Source: Aquirufa nivalisilvae
Lineage (GTDB): Bacteria > Bacteroidota > Bacteroidia > Cytophagales > Spirosomataceae
Assembly: GCF_004307455.1 (NCBI RefSeq)
Contig: NZ_SEWX01000005.1
Span: 62,001 to 126,000 of the forward strand
Length of the DNA: 64,000 nt
Reading direction: 5' to 3'
Positions 33,631 to 43,221 of the stretch are shown one piece after another (the stretch's first letter is position 1; each line of letters starts with the position of its first letter). The notes under the pieces were generated by a model. That model was not told the origin of the DNA. It saw nothing but the letters and a program-made list of their open reading frames with translations, and did no database searches. Made by a program: the position numbers and the translations under genes.

Positions 33631-34413
33631 ATGAGAAAACAATTATTGTACCTAGGCCTCGTGGGGCTGATGCTTCCATTCTTTGCGTTCCGCAATCCCT
33701 CGGTTGGTCAACAGGACAAGCCTAAGGAAAAAGGATTCAAGAAAATCTTTGATGGCAAGAGTTTAAAAGGATGGGAGGGTGATCCTGCATATTGGCGTGT
33801 TGAAAATGGATCCATCATTGGTGAAATTACACCGGCCACTGTATTAAAAAGAAATCATTTCTTGATTTGGAGAGGCGGACAGCCAGCAGATTTTGAATTT
33901 AAGGCGGATGTTAAAATTACGAAAGCAGGAAATACTGGAGTAAATTATCGCTCTGAAGAATTATTACCTGATTTGCCTTTTGCTTTGAAAGGTTATCAAG
34001 CGGATATTGATGGAAGTAACCGCTATACAGGTCAAAATTACGAAGAACGTGCTCGTACAACCTTGGCTTATCGTGGAGAAATATCTGTGATAAATGAGCA
34101 AACAGATCCAGAATTAAAAAATAACTTACGCACATTGGCGCAAAGAAATAACTGGACAGCTCGTCAAGTAAAAGGATCATTAGGTCATACTGATTCTTTA
34201 AAAACAGCCATTAAATCAGAAGATTGGAATGAGCTACATATCGTAGCTAAAGGAAATCACCTATTGCATTATATCAATGGTATTTTAATGAGTGATGTGA
34301 CTGATTTAGATCAAGTAAATGGTAAAGCCTCTGGTTGGTTAGGTATGCAAGTACACGTAGGCCCACCTATGAAAGTAGAATATAAAAATATCCGATTGAA
34401 AACTCTTAAATAA
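33631..34413 (+). CDS. DUF1080 protein (3-keto-glycoside hydrolase-like)
   Basis: A 260-residue secreted protein with a signal peptide (about 1-22) and a concanavalin-like beta-sandwich. The segment FKKIFDGKSLKGWEGDPAYWRVENGSIIGE is spread over residues 36-66, and EWNELHIVAKGNHLLHYING (C half) is typical of DUF1080. Several members act on 3-keto-disaccharides or 3-keto-glycosides. The adjacent haem protein and oxidoreductases make such an oxidised sugar substrate plausible. It precedes the haem-binding gene by 14 bp. Confidence 0.85.
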   Translation: MRKQLLYLGLVGLMLPFFAFRNPSVGQQDKPKEKGFKKIFDGKSLKGWEGDPAYWRVENGSIIGEITPATVLKRNHFLIWRGGQPADFEFKADVKITKAGNTGVNYRSEELLPDLPFALKGYQADIDGSNRYTGQNYEERARTTLAYRGEISVINEQTDPELKNNLRTLAQRNNWTARQVKGSLGHTDSLKTAIKSEDWNELHIVAKGNHLLHYINGILMSDVTDLDQVNGKASGWLGMQVHVGPPMKVEYKNIRLKTLK

Positions 34414-34427
34414 ACACTGTTAATTAT

Positions 34428-37166
34428 ATGAAAATGAGACCTCTAGTTAAACTTGGAATGGTGTTTGCAGCCGTAATTGCTTTGGGCAGTTTTGGCTACA
34501 ATTCACTCCACAAAGTACAACCCGCCCTAGCAGAAGGGGCTAATCCAAAGATCGATAAGATTCGTCTACAACCTGGATTTAAAGTAGAACACCTATTTAG
34601 CCCATCTGATGCCAAAATTGGTTCATGGGTAGCTATGTGTTTTGATGATAAAGGCAGAATGATTGCTTCTGACCAATATGGTGGATTGTTTAGATTAACT
34701 ATTCCTGCTATTGGATCAAAGGACAATACTCCTAAAATTGAGAAATTGAAGTTTGGAAAAGGTGTGGATACATTGGGTATCGGAAACGCTCACGGATTAC
34801 TTTATGCATTCAATAGCTTATATGTTATGGTGAATGCCCGTGTAGCTCCTGTTAATCCTCCTGCAGCTCAACCTGGTCGTAATCCTAATTTTGCTCCTAG
34901 CTATGCTCCACGTGGTAGTGGATTGTACCGTGTTCAGGATTTAGATGGTGATGATCAGTTCGATAAGATCACTTTGATGAAGGAATTCAAAGGTGAAGGA
35001 GAACACGGTCCACACTCGATCATTTTATCTCCTGATAAAAAATCCATCTTTTTAATCAATGGTAACCACACGGATGTTCCTCCAATGGATGCTTATCGTT
35101 TGCCTAAAAACTGGCATGAGGACAACTTGTTCCCTTTAATCAAAGACCCTCGTGGACATGCTAATGATCGTTATGCTCCAGGTGGATATGTAGTAAACAT
35201 TGATCCAGATGGAAAGAAATGGGAATTAATCAGTGCAGGTTATAGAAACGCATTTGATATTGCATTCAACGAAGTAGGTGATTTATTCGCTTATGATGCT
35301 GATATGGAGTGGGATTTTGGTTTACCTTGGTATCGTCCAACTCGTATTAACCACGTAACTTCTGGTTCTGAGCATGGATGGAGAACAGGTAACAGCAAAT
35401 GGTCACCTTCTTTACCGGATAACTTACCTCCAGTATTGAATATCGGACAAGGTTCTCCGACAAGTTTATTGTCATTGCGTGATGCTAAGTTTCCTGCGAA
35501 ATACAAAAAATCATTATTGGCATTTGACTGGACATTTGGTATTGCTCACTTAATTAAGTTGAAACCACAAGGTTCTACTTATACAGCTGATCGTGAAGAA
35601 TTCTTATCAGGTATTCCTTTACCATTAACAGATGGTCAAATTGGTCCTGATGGAGCTTTATATTTCTTAATTGGTGGTCGTCGTTTAGAGTCTGATTTGT
35701 ATCGTGTATATTACACAGGACCTGAAGAAGCTAATACCAAACCAGTTGTTTCTCAAATTACTCCATTGAATGAATTGCGTCGTAAGTTAGAGGTATTCCA
35801 TAATGGACCAAATCCTGCAGCAGTAGCTACAGTTTGGCCACATTTGAATAGCCCAGATCGTTTTGTTCGTTATGCTGCACGTATTGCTCTAGAGCATAAT
35901 CCAGCTGATTCTTGGAAAGATAAAGCGTTGAATGAAAAAGATCCAGTAACAGCTATCAATGCTTTGATTGGTTTAATTCGTATGGATAAGCCAGAAAACA
36001 AAAATGCTATCAATGCCGCTTTATTGAAGATTGATAATAAAGGATTCAATGAGGCATTGCAAATTGATTACATCCGTGCATTTGAATTGAACATCTTGAG
36101 AAATGGTATGCCTGATGCTTCTCAATCGGCTGCTATTGTGGCTAAGTTTGATGCCCTATATCCAGCGAAACAAATGAACTTAACTCGTTCTTTGAGCCGT
36201 ATCTTGGTGACTTTGGAAGCACCAAACATCATTCCTCGTACATTGAAATTATTGGAAACAAAAGATACAGCTTCAGTAGCTGCTTACCGTGTTGAAACGG
36301 CAACTTCTTCTGCTGACTTAATCATGCGTAACCCTCAGTATGGTACAGATATCGCTCGTATGTTGGAGAAAATTCCACCTGCACAGCAGACTTATTTGGC
36401 TACAATGTTAAGTGCAGCTAAAAACAACTGGACACCAGAGTTACATGACCGTTATTTCTCTTGGTTCCGTAAAGGATTTGAGTATCAAGGTGGACGTAGT
36501 TATGTAGGTTTCATTGACCGTGCTCGTAAATTAGCTTTGAAAAATGTAGCTGAATCGCAACGTGCAAAATATGATAAAATGTCAGGTGCTGATTTGTTAA
36601 CAGCCAATGGTAATGATTTAGTGAAAGTAAACGCACCGAAAGGTCCAGGTAGAAACTGGAAAGTGGAAGATGCTGTAGCGCTTTTGGATGCTCCTTTAAC
36701 AAATCGTGATTTCCAAAATGGTAAATCGATGTTTGCTGCTACAACTTGTAGAAACTGTCACGCAGTTGGTTCTGATGGTGGTGGAAATGTTGGTCCAGAC
36801 TTGACTAATTTAGGAACTCGTTTCTCTAAGAAGGATATTTTGGAATCAATCATTGACCCGAACAAAACGGTTTCAGATCAATATGCTGCTTCTCAGTTGA
36901 TGTTGAGAAATGGAACATCCGTAGTAGGTCGTATCACAAACCAGGATAAAGTAGCATTCTATGTGTCGCAAAACCCATATGCTCCGGATCAAGTTGAAAA
37001 AGTATTGAAGAAAAATGTAACTTCAGTGAAGTATTCTGGAGTATCTCCAATGCTTGCTGGTTTGATCAATAGCTTGAATCCAGAAGAATTGAAAGATTTA
37101 ATGGCTTATTTAATGTCAGGTGGTAGTGAGGCTAATGCCATGTTTGCAAAACCAGCTGCGAAATAA
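34428..37166 (+). CDS. Large haem-binding sugar-dehydrogenase-like protein
   Basis: A 912-residue secreted protein. An N-terminal beta-propeller of the PVC-type membrane-bound dehydrogenase family covers about 40-440 (ALYFLIGGRRLESDLYRVYY near its end). HEAT-like helices follow (about 455-700), and a C-terminal cytochrome c domain has CRNCHAVGSDGGGNVGPDL and SIIDPNKTVSDQY, the haem-binding domain typical of Planctomycetes/Verrucomicrobia/Bacteroidota proteins. It would oxidise a sugar or alcohol, passing electrons to the haem. The catalytic cofactor is not evident. Adjacent to DUF1080 (14 bp), with DUF4432 15 bp downstream. Confidence 0.85.
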   Translation: MKMRPLVKLGMVFAAVIALGSFGYNSLHKVQPALAEGANPKIDKIRLQPGFKVEHLFSPSDAKIGSWVAMCFDDKGRMIASDQYGGLFRLTIPAIGSKDNTPKIEKLKFGKGVDTLGIGNAHGLLYAFNSLYVMVNARVAPVNPPAAQPGRNPNFAPSYAPRGSGLYRVQDLDGDDQFDKITLMKEFKGEGEHGPHSIILSPDKKSIFLINGNHTDVPPMDAYRLPKNWHEDNLFPLIKDPRGHANDRYAPGGYVVNIDPDGKKWELISAGYRNAFDIAFNEVGDLFAYDADMEWDFGLPWYRPTRINHVTSGSEHGWRTGNSKWSPSLPDNLPPVLNIGQGSPTSLLSLRDAKFPAKYKKSLLAFDWTFGIAHLIKLKPQGSTYTADREEFLSGIPLPLTDGQIGPDGALYFLIGGRRLESDLYRVYYTGPEEANTKPVVSQITPLNELRRKLEVFHNGPNPAAVATVWPHLNSPDRFVRYAARIALEHNPADSWKDKALNEKDPVTAINALIGLIRMDKPENKNAINAALLKIDNKGFNEALQIDYIRAFELNILRNGMPDASQSAAIVAKFDALYPAKQMNLTRSLSRILVTLEAPNIIPRTLKLLETKDTASVAAYRVETATSSADLIMRNPQYGTDIARMLEKIPPAQQTYLATMLSAAKNNWTPELHDRYFSWFRKGFEYQGGRSYVGFIDRARKLALKNVAESQRAKYDKMSGADLLTANGNDLVKVNAPKGPGRNWKVEDAVALLDAPLTNRDFQNGKSMFAATTCRNCHAVGSDGGGNVGPDLTNLGTRFSKKDILESIIDPNKTVSDQYAASQLMLRNGTSVVGRITNQDKVAFYVSQNPYAPDQVEKVLKKNVTSVKYSGVSPMLAGLINSLNPEELKDLMAYLMSGGSEANAMFAKPAAK

Positions 37167-37180
37167 TTGAATAGAAAAAG

Positions 37181-38242
37181 ATGACGTATCCTTGGAAAGA
37201 TAAAATATCCAATCACAAGCAACTCGGAGGCATTGAAACCTCCACATTAGATAACGGAGCAGGTAGAGGCGTTCGAATTGCTTGGATGGATACGGGAGCG
37301 GGATTTCGCTACAAAATTGTACTAGATCGCGGCATGGATATTGCCGAGGCCTTCTACCAAGAGAAAAGTTTAGCATGGATTTCCCATGCAGGCATTACCA
37401 GTCCACAGCCCCTGTCAGATCAGGGGCTGCACTGGTTACGCACCTTTGGAGGAGGATTGCTAACCACTTGTGGTTTAGACCACGTTGGTGGACCTGAACA
37501 AGATGAGTATGGTAGTAGAGGTATTCATGGAAAAATCAGCAATCAAATTGCCGAAATCACTTCCATCGTTCAACCTGATATTCATTCAGGTCAATTAGAC
37601 ATGAGTATCTCAGGTATTATTCGTCAGCATGTGATTTTCGGACCATGCTTGACTTTAAAAAGAACGATTTCTGGAAGATTGGGAGAGGCTTTTTTGAAAA
37701 TTGAAGATGAAATCATCAATGAAGGCAATACAGACGCCCCTTTGATGTTATTATATCACTTTAATTTTGGTTGGCCTTTGGTCAACGAAGGAACAAAGAT
37801 TGTGGCGAATGGAACTTGGAAGTATCGTTTTGAAGGAACTCAAGACGCTTTGATTTTCAAGGAAGGAAATGATTACAAGACTTGTCCAGCTCCATTAGAT
37901 ATCCATTTGGGTGGTGGCGAAGAAGTAGCATTTATAGATGCTGCCACCGATGCCCAGCATCAGGTAGCTTGCGGACTTTACAATGAACAGTTAGGATTAG
38001 GAGTGAAGATGTCATACGACAAAAGAGAATTACCTAGTTTGACGAATTGGCAGCATTGGGGTAAGGATGAATATGTGACAGGCATAGAACCAGGAACGAA
38101 CCCTCCCATTGGCCAAAAAGCAGCTCGGGAAGAAGGCTCATTAGTGTTTTTAGCCCCAAGAGCAAAGAAGCGTTTTTCTGTGACTTTAGAAGTCATAGAT
38201 CAACAAAAACAACCAGAGAAATTAACTAATTTTATACAATAA
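37181..38242 (+). CDS. DUF4432 aldose 1-epimerase-like protein
   Basis: A 353-residue protein without a signal peptide. It resembles the galactose mutarotase beta-sandwich family through GRGVRIAWMDTGAGFRYKIV, LDRGMDIAEAFY, WLRTFGGGLLTTCGLDHVGG and GIHGKISNQIAEI. Histidines and acidic residues in these segments would be the sugar-binding and proton-transfer groups. DUF4432 members are found with sugar isomerase and ABC importer genes. It would interconvert anomers or act on an unusual sugar in the cytoplasm. It starts 15 bp after the haem-protein gene and ends 16 bp before the cupin gene. Confidence 0.85.
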   Translation: MTYPWKDKISNHKQLGGIETSTLDNGAGRGVRIAWMDTGAGFRYKIVLDRGMDIAEAFYQEKSLAWISHAGITSPQPLSDQGLHWLRTFGGGLLTTCGLDHVGGPEQDEYGSRGIHGKISNQIAEITSIVQPDIHSGQLDMSISGIIRQHVIFGPCLTLKRTISGRLGEAFLKIEDEIINEGNTDAPLMLLYHFNFGWPLVNEGTKIVANGTWKYRFEGTQDALIFKEGNDYKTCPAPLDIHLGGGEEVAFIDAATDAQHQVACGLYNEQLGLGVKMSYDKRELPSLTNWQHWGKDEYVTGIEPGTNPPIGQKAAREEGSLVFLAPRAKKRFSVTLEVIDQQKQPEKLTNFIQ

Positions 38243-38258
38243 AAGATTGCCTATTCTT

Positions 38259-39467
38259 ATGAAAAATAAAGCAGAAAAAGCCCTAGAGCAAGGAAAGGGC
38301 ATATTGCGTTTAGCGCCAACTTGGGTACCAAGATCATTTTGTGTTCCAGGTCGTCGTATTAAATTGCATCCAGATGATTATTATGTACTCGGTGGAGTAC
38401 GAGGAGGAATCGATGAGCGTTGGTTATCATCTACTACCCCTGCTAAAAATGGTCCATTAACAGGAGAAAACGAAGGTCTTAGTGCCATTGTTTATTCTGA
38501 GGAAGGAAAGGAAGAACAAATCCTTTTAAAGGATGCCATTGAAGAATTAGGTGGCCAAATAATTGGTGATCGTCTTTGGAATGAATATAAGTCTTGGCCA
38601 ATGTATTCCAAGTTTTTTGATAACATGGGACCTTTGCCTCATCACATTCACCACAATGATGAGCACGCTGCCAAAATTGGTCAATTAGGTAAACCAGAGG
38701 CGTATTATTTCCCACCACAGTTGAATAACCATGGTGGAGACTTTCCATATACTTTCTTCGGAATTGCTCCAGGAACAACCAAAGAGCAAATCAAAGAATG
38801 TTTACAGAATTTTACCAAAGGGGATAACAAAATCACGATGTTCTCTCAAGCTTTCCCATTAATTCCTGGAACAGGATGGGATGTGCCTCCGGGAATGTTA
38901 CATGCCCCAGGTAGCCTTTGTACTTATGAGCCTCAGAAAGCATCTGATGTTTTTGCCATGTATCAATCTTTAGTTAATGAGGCAATCATTCCAGAAGAAT
39001 TATTATGGAATGGTACTCCTAAAGAAGAAATTGGAAATTATGACCAATTGATGGAAGTGATCGATTGGGATTTGAATACCAATCCTAATTTATTGGAAAC
39101 TCGCTTCATGGCGCCAATTCCAGTGAAAGATGAGGCCGAAATGGCTAAAGAAGGGTATTCTGAGAAGTGGGTTTGCTACCGTTCAGAGGCATTCTCTGCT
39201 AAAGAATTAACGGTATTCCCAGGTCAAACAGTAACCATCAAAGATGCTGCCGCTTATGGTTTAATCATGATGCAAGGACATGGTAAAATGGGTGTTTGGA
39301 ACATTGAAACTCCAGCCATGATTCGTTACGGACAATTGACCAATGATGAGTTCTTTGTAACTGAAAAAGCTGCACAAGAGGGTGTTGTTATAACGAACCA
39401 TTCTTCTACTGATCCAATCGTGATGTTGAAGCATTTTGGTCCAAACAATCCGGATTTAAAATTATAA
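38259..39467 (+). CDS. Cupin protein, class I mannose-6-phosphate isomerase-like
   Basis: A 402-residue cytoplasmic protein with cupin metal-site residues in LPHHIHHNDEHA (several His, Glu) and a later PPGMLHAPGSLCTYEPQ. The layout recalls class I phosphomannose isomerases, but the kinase-like sugar-phosphate motifs are not clear, so another aldose-ketose isomerisation is possible. A second barrel-like half (about 300-400) includes TVKDAAAYGLIMMQGHGKMG-like segments. The upstream in-frame TTG (38247) is rejected for the ATG at 38259. It sits in the sugar-catabolism operon 22 bp before a TIM-barrel isomerase. Confidence 0.82.
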   Translation: MKNKAEKALEQGKGILRLAPTWVPRSFCVPGRRIKLHPDDYYVLGGVRGGIDERWLSSTTPAKNGPLTGENEGLSAIVYSEEGKEEQILLKDAIEELGGQIIGDRLWNEYKSWPMYSKFFDNMGPLPHHIHHNDEHAAKIGQLGKPEAYYFPPQLNNHGGDFPYTFFGIAPGTTKEQIKECLQNFTKGDNKITMFSQAFPLIPGTGWDVPPGMLHAPGSLCTYEPQKASDVFAMYQSLVNEAIIPEELLWNGTPKEEIGNYDQLMEVIDWDLNTNPNLLETRFMAPIPVKDEAEMAKEGYSEKWVCYRSEAFSAKELTVFPGQTVTIKDAAAYGLIMMQGHGKMGVWNIETPAMIRYGQLTNDEFFVTEKAAQEGVVITNHSSTDPIVMLKHFGPNNPDLKL

Positions 39468-39489
39468 TTGATATAAACCATTTGAACAA

Positions 39490-40521
39490 ATGACACAAAT
39501 AAATAATTATCCAAAATTGCACAATGCCACTTGGCCTGGCATCGTGGGTAAGGGTCCTGATTCCGAACCAGTTATCTCTTTAGATCAAATGCTTGAAATG
39601 ACTGCTGCGGCAGAAGTTGATGGTGTGAAATTCGATGGGGTGGACGTAGGTTTATTTGATCCGCATTTTGACATTAATTCAGGTAAAGAAGGAGCAAAAC
39701 GCTTGGCTGACAAAGTAGCAGCTCATGGTTTAGAAATTGGAAGTTTGGTTGCTCCCATCTGGGGCGGCCCTGCTATAGGTTCTAAAGCAGATCAAGATAC
39801 ATTTGTAGACATGGTGAAAAAATCCTGTGAAATTGGTCAAACTTTACGTGAAATGGGTATTCGCCCGAACGGTATCGTTCGTATTGATTCGGCCAGTGGA
39901 GTATCTGATTGGGCAAAAGATCCAGTAGGTAATTCCAAGAAAATTGTGGAAACCTTCCAACGTGCTTGTGATGTAGCAGCTGATTACGGCGAGCGCTTAG
40001 CAGCTGAAGGAGAGATTTGCTGGGGTGGTATGCATTCATGGCGTCAAATGGTGGCTACTTTAGAAGCCGTTGATCGTAAGAACATTGGTTTTCAAGCAGA
40101 CATGTCTCATACCTTGTTGTACACGATGGGGTATAATGCTCCTGAAGATCGTATTTTACCAGAAGGCTATGATTGGTCAGATCGTGAAGTATTGAAAGAT
40201 GCTTTACGTCAAATTACTGCGGCACTTCGTCCTTGGACCATCGACTTCCACGTGGCACAAAATGATGGCACAGTTCACGGAACTGGTAGTCATGATAAAA
40301 CGGGTAGACACTGTCAAGCCACTGATCCTAACGGAAAATTGGTAGTAGCAGAAGATGCTGGTTTCTGGCTTCGTGATGAGAACGGTGAATTGACCAAAGC
40401 ATTCAAACATATTTGTTGGGATGGTTGTATGTTCAGCAATGAAGTTATGTTACAACAAAAAACTTGGAATGATATTTTAGCGACCATGATTAAGGTGCGT
40501 AATGCCCATGGTTGGTCTTAA
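39490..40521 (+). CDS. Sugar isomerase/epimerase TIM barrel
   Basis: A 343-residue xylose isomerase-like TIM-barrel protein without a signal peptide. Segments include VDGVKFDGVDVGLFDPHFD, LEIGSLVAPIWGGPAIG, AAEGEICWGGMHSW, IGFQADMSHTLLYTMGY, WTIDFHVAQNDGTVHG and GRHCQATDPNGK. The glutamate, aspartates and histidines would bind a divalent metal for a keto/aldo isomerisation or C2 epimerisation. The sequence is not close to the exported isomerase at 17.8 kb, so a different substrate is likely. It follows the cupin gene and precedes an oxidoreductase gene by 21 bp. Confidence 0.87.
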   Translation: MTQINNYPKLHNATWPGIVGKGPDSEPVISLDQMLEMTAAAEVDGVKFDGVDVGLFDPHFDINSGKEGAKRLADKVAAHGLEIGSLVAPIWGGPAIGSKADQDTFVDMVKKSCEIGQTLREMGIRPNGIVRIDSASGVSDWAKDPVGNSKKIVETFQRACDVAADYGERLAAEGEICWGGMHSWRQMVATLEAVDRKNIGFQADMSHTLLYTMGYNAPEDRILPEGYDWSDREVLKDALRQITAALRPWTIDFHVAQNDGTVHGTGSHDKTGRHCQATDPNGKLVVAEDAGFWLRDENGELTKAFKHICWDGCMFSNEVMLQQKTWNDILATMIKVRNAHGWS

Positions 40522-40542
40522 GATTTTGAAATATATTTGACA

Positions 40543-41700
40543 ATGGAAAAGAAGAAATTAAGAATAGGATTGATCGGAACGGGCTTCATGGGAAGAACCC
40601 ATTCCAACGGGTTTAACCGTATTACTAACTTTTTCCCCAACTTAGCTTATGAGCCTGTAATGCAGGCAGTTTGCTCTCGTAATGAGGAAAAAGTAAAAGC
40701 ATTTGCAGCACAATGGGGCTATGCATCTTACGAAACAGATTGGCGTAAATTGATCGCTCGCGATGATATTGATGCCGTAGATATTTGTACACCCAATGAT
40801 ACTCACGCTGAAATCGCTATTGCTGCTGCTAAAGCAGGAAAAATGATTCTTTGTGAGAAACCTTTGTCTAGAACATTAGCCGAAGGAGAAGAAATGGTTA
40901 GGGAAATAGAAGCAGCTGGTGTGAAAAACACAACTTGGTATAACTACCGTCGCTTACCTGCTGTTACTTTAGCTAAACAAATCGTGGACTCAGGTAAATT
41001 AGGCCGTATTTTCCATTACCGTGCAAACTTCTTGCAAGACTGGACTATTAGTCCGGATTTACCTCAAGGAGGTGCTGGTACTTGGCGCTTAGATGTGGAA
41101 GCAGCTGGTTCAGGTGTTACGGGCGACTTGCTTGCACACTGTATTGATACAGCACTTTGGATTAACGGTGGAATCACCGATGTTTCAGCTATGACCGAAA
41201 CATTCATCAAAGAACGTGTGCACACAGAATCTGGTCAAGTACAAAAAGTAGGTATCGATGATGCTTGTTTGTTTCACTGCCACTTTGATAACGGTTCTTT
41301 AGGCTTATTTGAGTCTACGCGTTATGCTCGTGGACACAAAGCGCTTTATACTTTCGAAATCAATGGAGAGCATGCTTCTCTTCGTTGGGATTTACATGAT
41401 TTGAACCGCTTGGAAATGTATGATCATGCGGATGAGTCAATTGTACGTGGTTGGAAATCTATTTTAGTGACGGATGGGGATCAACCTTACATGGACAAAT
41501 GGTGGGTTCCAGGATTATCCATTGGTTACGAGCATAGTTTTGTACATCAAGCTGCTGATTTCTTGAAATCCTTGGAAACAGGAGAACCTTGTTCACCTAC
41601 TTTCCGCGAAGCTTTGCAAACACAAAAAGTATGTGAGGCTGTGATTGATTCAGCGAAGCAAAAACAATGGAAGGACACCAATGTAGAGTGGCCTTGTTAA
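40543..41700 (+). CDS. Gfo/Idh/MocA-family oxidoreductase
   Basis: A 385-residue NAD(P)-dependent sugar oxidoreductase. The Rossmann motif is [15 protein letters not shown] (residues 7-21), the conserved EKP appears in [10 protein letters not shown], and the catalytic region is [17 protein letters not shown]. No signal peptide is present, so it works in the cytoplasm. Together with the isomerases, DUF4432 and DUF1080 it fits oxidation and re-reduction of sugars at C2 or C3. The ATG at 40543 is chosen over the TTG at 40537. The ABC importer genes follow after 8 bp. Confidence 0.92.
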   Translation: MEKKKLRIGLIGTGFMGRTHSNGFNRITNFFPNLAYEPVMQAVCSRNEEKVKAFAAQWGYASYETDWRKLIARDDIDAVDICTPNDTHAEIAIAAAKAGKMILCEKPLSRTLAEGEEMVREIEAAGVKNTTWYNYRRLPAVTLAKQIVDSGKLGRIFHYRANFLQDWTISPDLPQGGAGTWRLDVEAAGSGVTGDLLAHCIDTALWINGGITDVSAMTETFIKERVHTESGQVQKVGIDDACLFHCHFDNGSLGLFESTRYARGHKALYTFEINGEHASLRWDLHDLNRLEMYDHADESIVRGWKSILVTDGDQPYMDKWWVPGLSIGYEHSFVHQAADFLKSLETGEPCSPTFREALQTQKVCEAVIDSAKQKQWKDTNVEWPC

Positions 41701-41708
41701 TATTTTAA

Positions 41709-43214
41709 ATGGAATGTAGGGTGGAAGGAGAGAAACCAGTTTTAGAGCTCAAACAAGTATCTATTGCTTATTCGGGAACTCCCATTTTACATTCCATTGA
41801 TTTATCATTGTATCCAGGTGAAATCCATGCATTGGTGGGTGAAAATGGAGCTGGTAAATCGACTTTAATGAAGACAATGCTAGGAATCATCTCTCCTGAT
41901 AAAGGGGAGGTGATTTTTTTTGGTCAAAAACGACAACATCAAAGTTTAAAACAAATCATGGATAGTGGTATATCCATGATCCACCAAGAGTTGATGTTGA
42001 TTCCAGAATTAAGCGTTGAAGAGAATATATTTTTAGGAAGAGAAAATGAATTGGGATTTTGGCCTTTGGAAAGGAAGAAAAATGCCCGATTGAAAGCCTT
42101 GGACTTACTGGCGGATTGCGAAATCCCCATGGATCCAAGCACCTTAGTCAAGAATTTGTCGATTGCCGAGCAACAATTGGTGGAGATTTTACGTGCTATT
42201 TCACAGCAAGCCAAATTGATCTTAATGGATGAACCCACTTCCTCTTTATCAGAAAAGGAAATCACCTTATTCAGGCGTCTGATTAATAAATTAAAAAATG
42301 AAGGAGTAAGTATTTTATTTACTTCACATAAAATGGAAGAGATATTTGGTTTCTCAGATCGAATATCTGTTTTACGAGATGGTTATTTGATATCTTCCAA
42401 ATGTCGGGAGGAATGTACCGAGCAGGAGGTCGTGCATCAAATGGTTGGTCGAGAAATGAATCAATTTTTTCCCCATCGAGAGGTGATAAAAGGAGATACA
42501 TGCTTGCATGTTAAAGGGTTGGGGATTCCTGGCTTATTTCAAGACATTGAGTTTGACTTACACCAAGGAGAGATTTTAGGTTTTGGTGGGCTTGTAGGTG
42601 CAGGAAGGACAGATATTGGGAAAGCTTTGGCAGGATTATTAATTCCCCAAGCAGGAGAAATTCTTTGGAAGAATCAGTTGGTCAAGTTCAAAAGCCCTCA
42701 AGAAGCTATTAAGCAAGGCATTGGCTACGTGAGTGAAGACAGAAAAGAAATGGGATTTATTCCAGAGTTTTCTGTTCAACATAATTTAACCTTGTCCTCC
42801 TTGTTAGAATTTCAGCGTTGGGGTATATTAGATAAATCTAAAGAGAAAGAAATAGCGGCCGGTCATATATCTCGGCTTAAGATTAAGTCCAAAGGGCCAG
42901 ACCAACAAGTGATGACCTTGAGTGGAGGAAACCAACAAAAAGTTGTCTTTGGGCGAGTGCTACAACATCTACCTGATGTACTAATTTTGGATGAACCTAC
43001 TCGAGGAATTGATGTACAGGCGAAGTTTGAGATATATACGTTAATGGCAGAATTAAGTAAACAAGGAAAATCCATCATTTTGATATCATCTGATTTGCCG
43101 GAATTATTGCACATGAGTGATCGGATTTTGGTTATATCTAAAGGGAAACAGACCGCCATTTTGAATAAAGAAGAGACCAATCCAGCAGAGATTATGTCTT
43201 ATGCTATGAAATAG
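41709..43214 (+). CDS. Sugar ABC importer ATPase, RbsA/MglA-like
   Basis: A 501-residue protein with two ABC domains, as in ribose/galactose-type importers. The first domain has Walker A GENGAGKST, signature LSIAEQQLVEI and Walker B LILMDEPTSSLS. The second has a degenerate Walker A region (GGLVGAGRTDIG) and signature LSGGNQQKVVFG with Walker B LILDEPTRGID. It energises the permease encoded 7 bp downstream. Rbs-type systems import monosaccharides or polyols; this one would carry the product of the periplasmic enzymes into the cytoplasm. Confidence 0.94.
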   Translation: MECRVEGEKPVLELKQVSIAYSGTPILHSIDLSLYPGEIHALVGENGAGKSTLMKTMLGIISPDKGEVIFFGQKRQHQSLKQIMDSGISMIHQELMLIPELSVEENIFLGRENELGFWPLERKKNARLKALDLLADCEIPMDPSTLVKNLSIAEQQLVEILRAISQQAKLILMDEPTSSLSEKEITLFRRLINKLKNEGVSILFTSHKMEEIFGFSDRISVLRDGYLISSKCREECTEQEVVHQMVGREMNQFFPHREVIKGDTCLHVKGLGIPGLFQDIEFDLHQGEILGFGGLVGAGRTDIGKALAGLLIPQAGEILWKNQLVKFKSPQEAIKQGIGYVSEDRKEMGFIPEFSVQHNLTLSSLLEFQRWGILDKSKEKEIAAGHISRLKIKSKGPDQQVMTLSGGNQQKVVFGRVLQHLPDVLILDEPTRGIDVQAKFEIYTLMAELSKQGKSIILISSDLPELLHMSDRILVISKGKQTAILNKEETNPAEIMSYAMK

Positions 43215-43221
43215 TAAGCAC

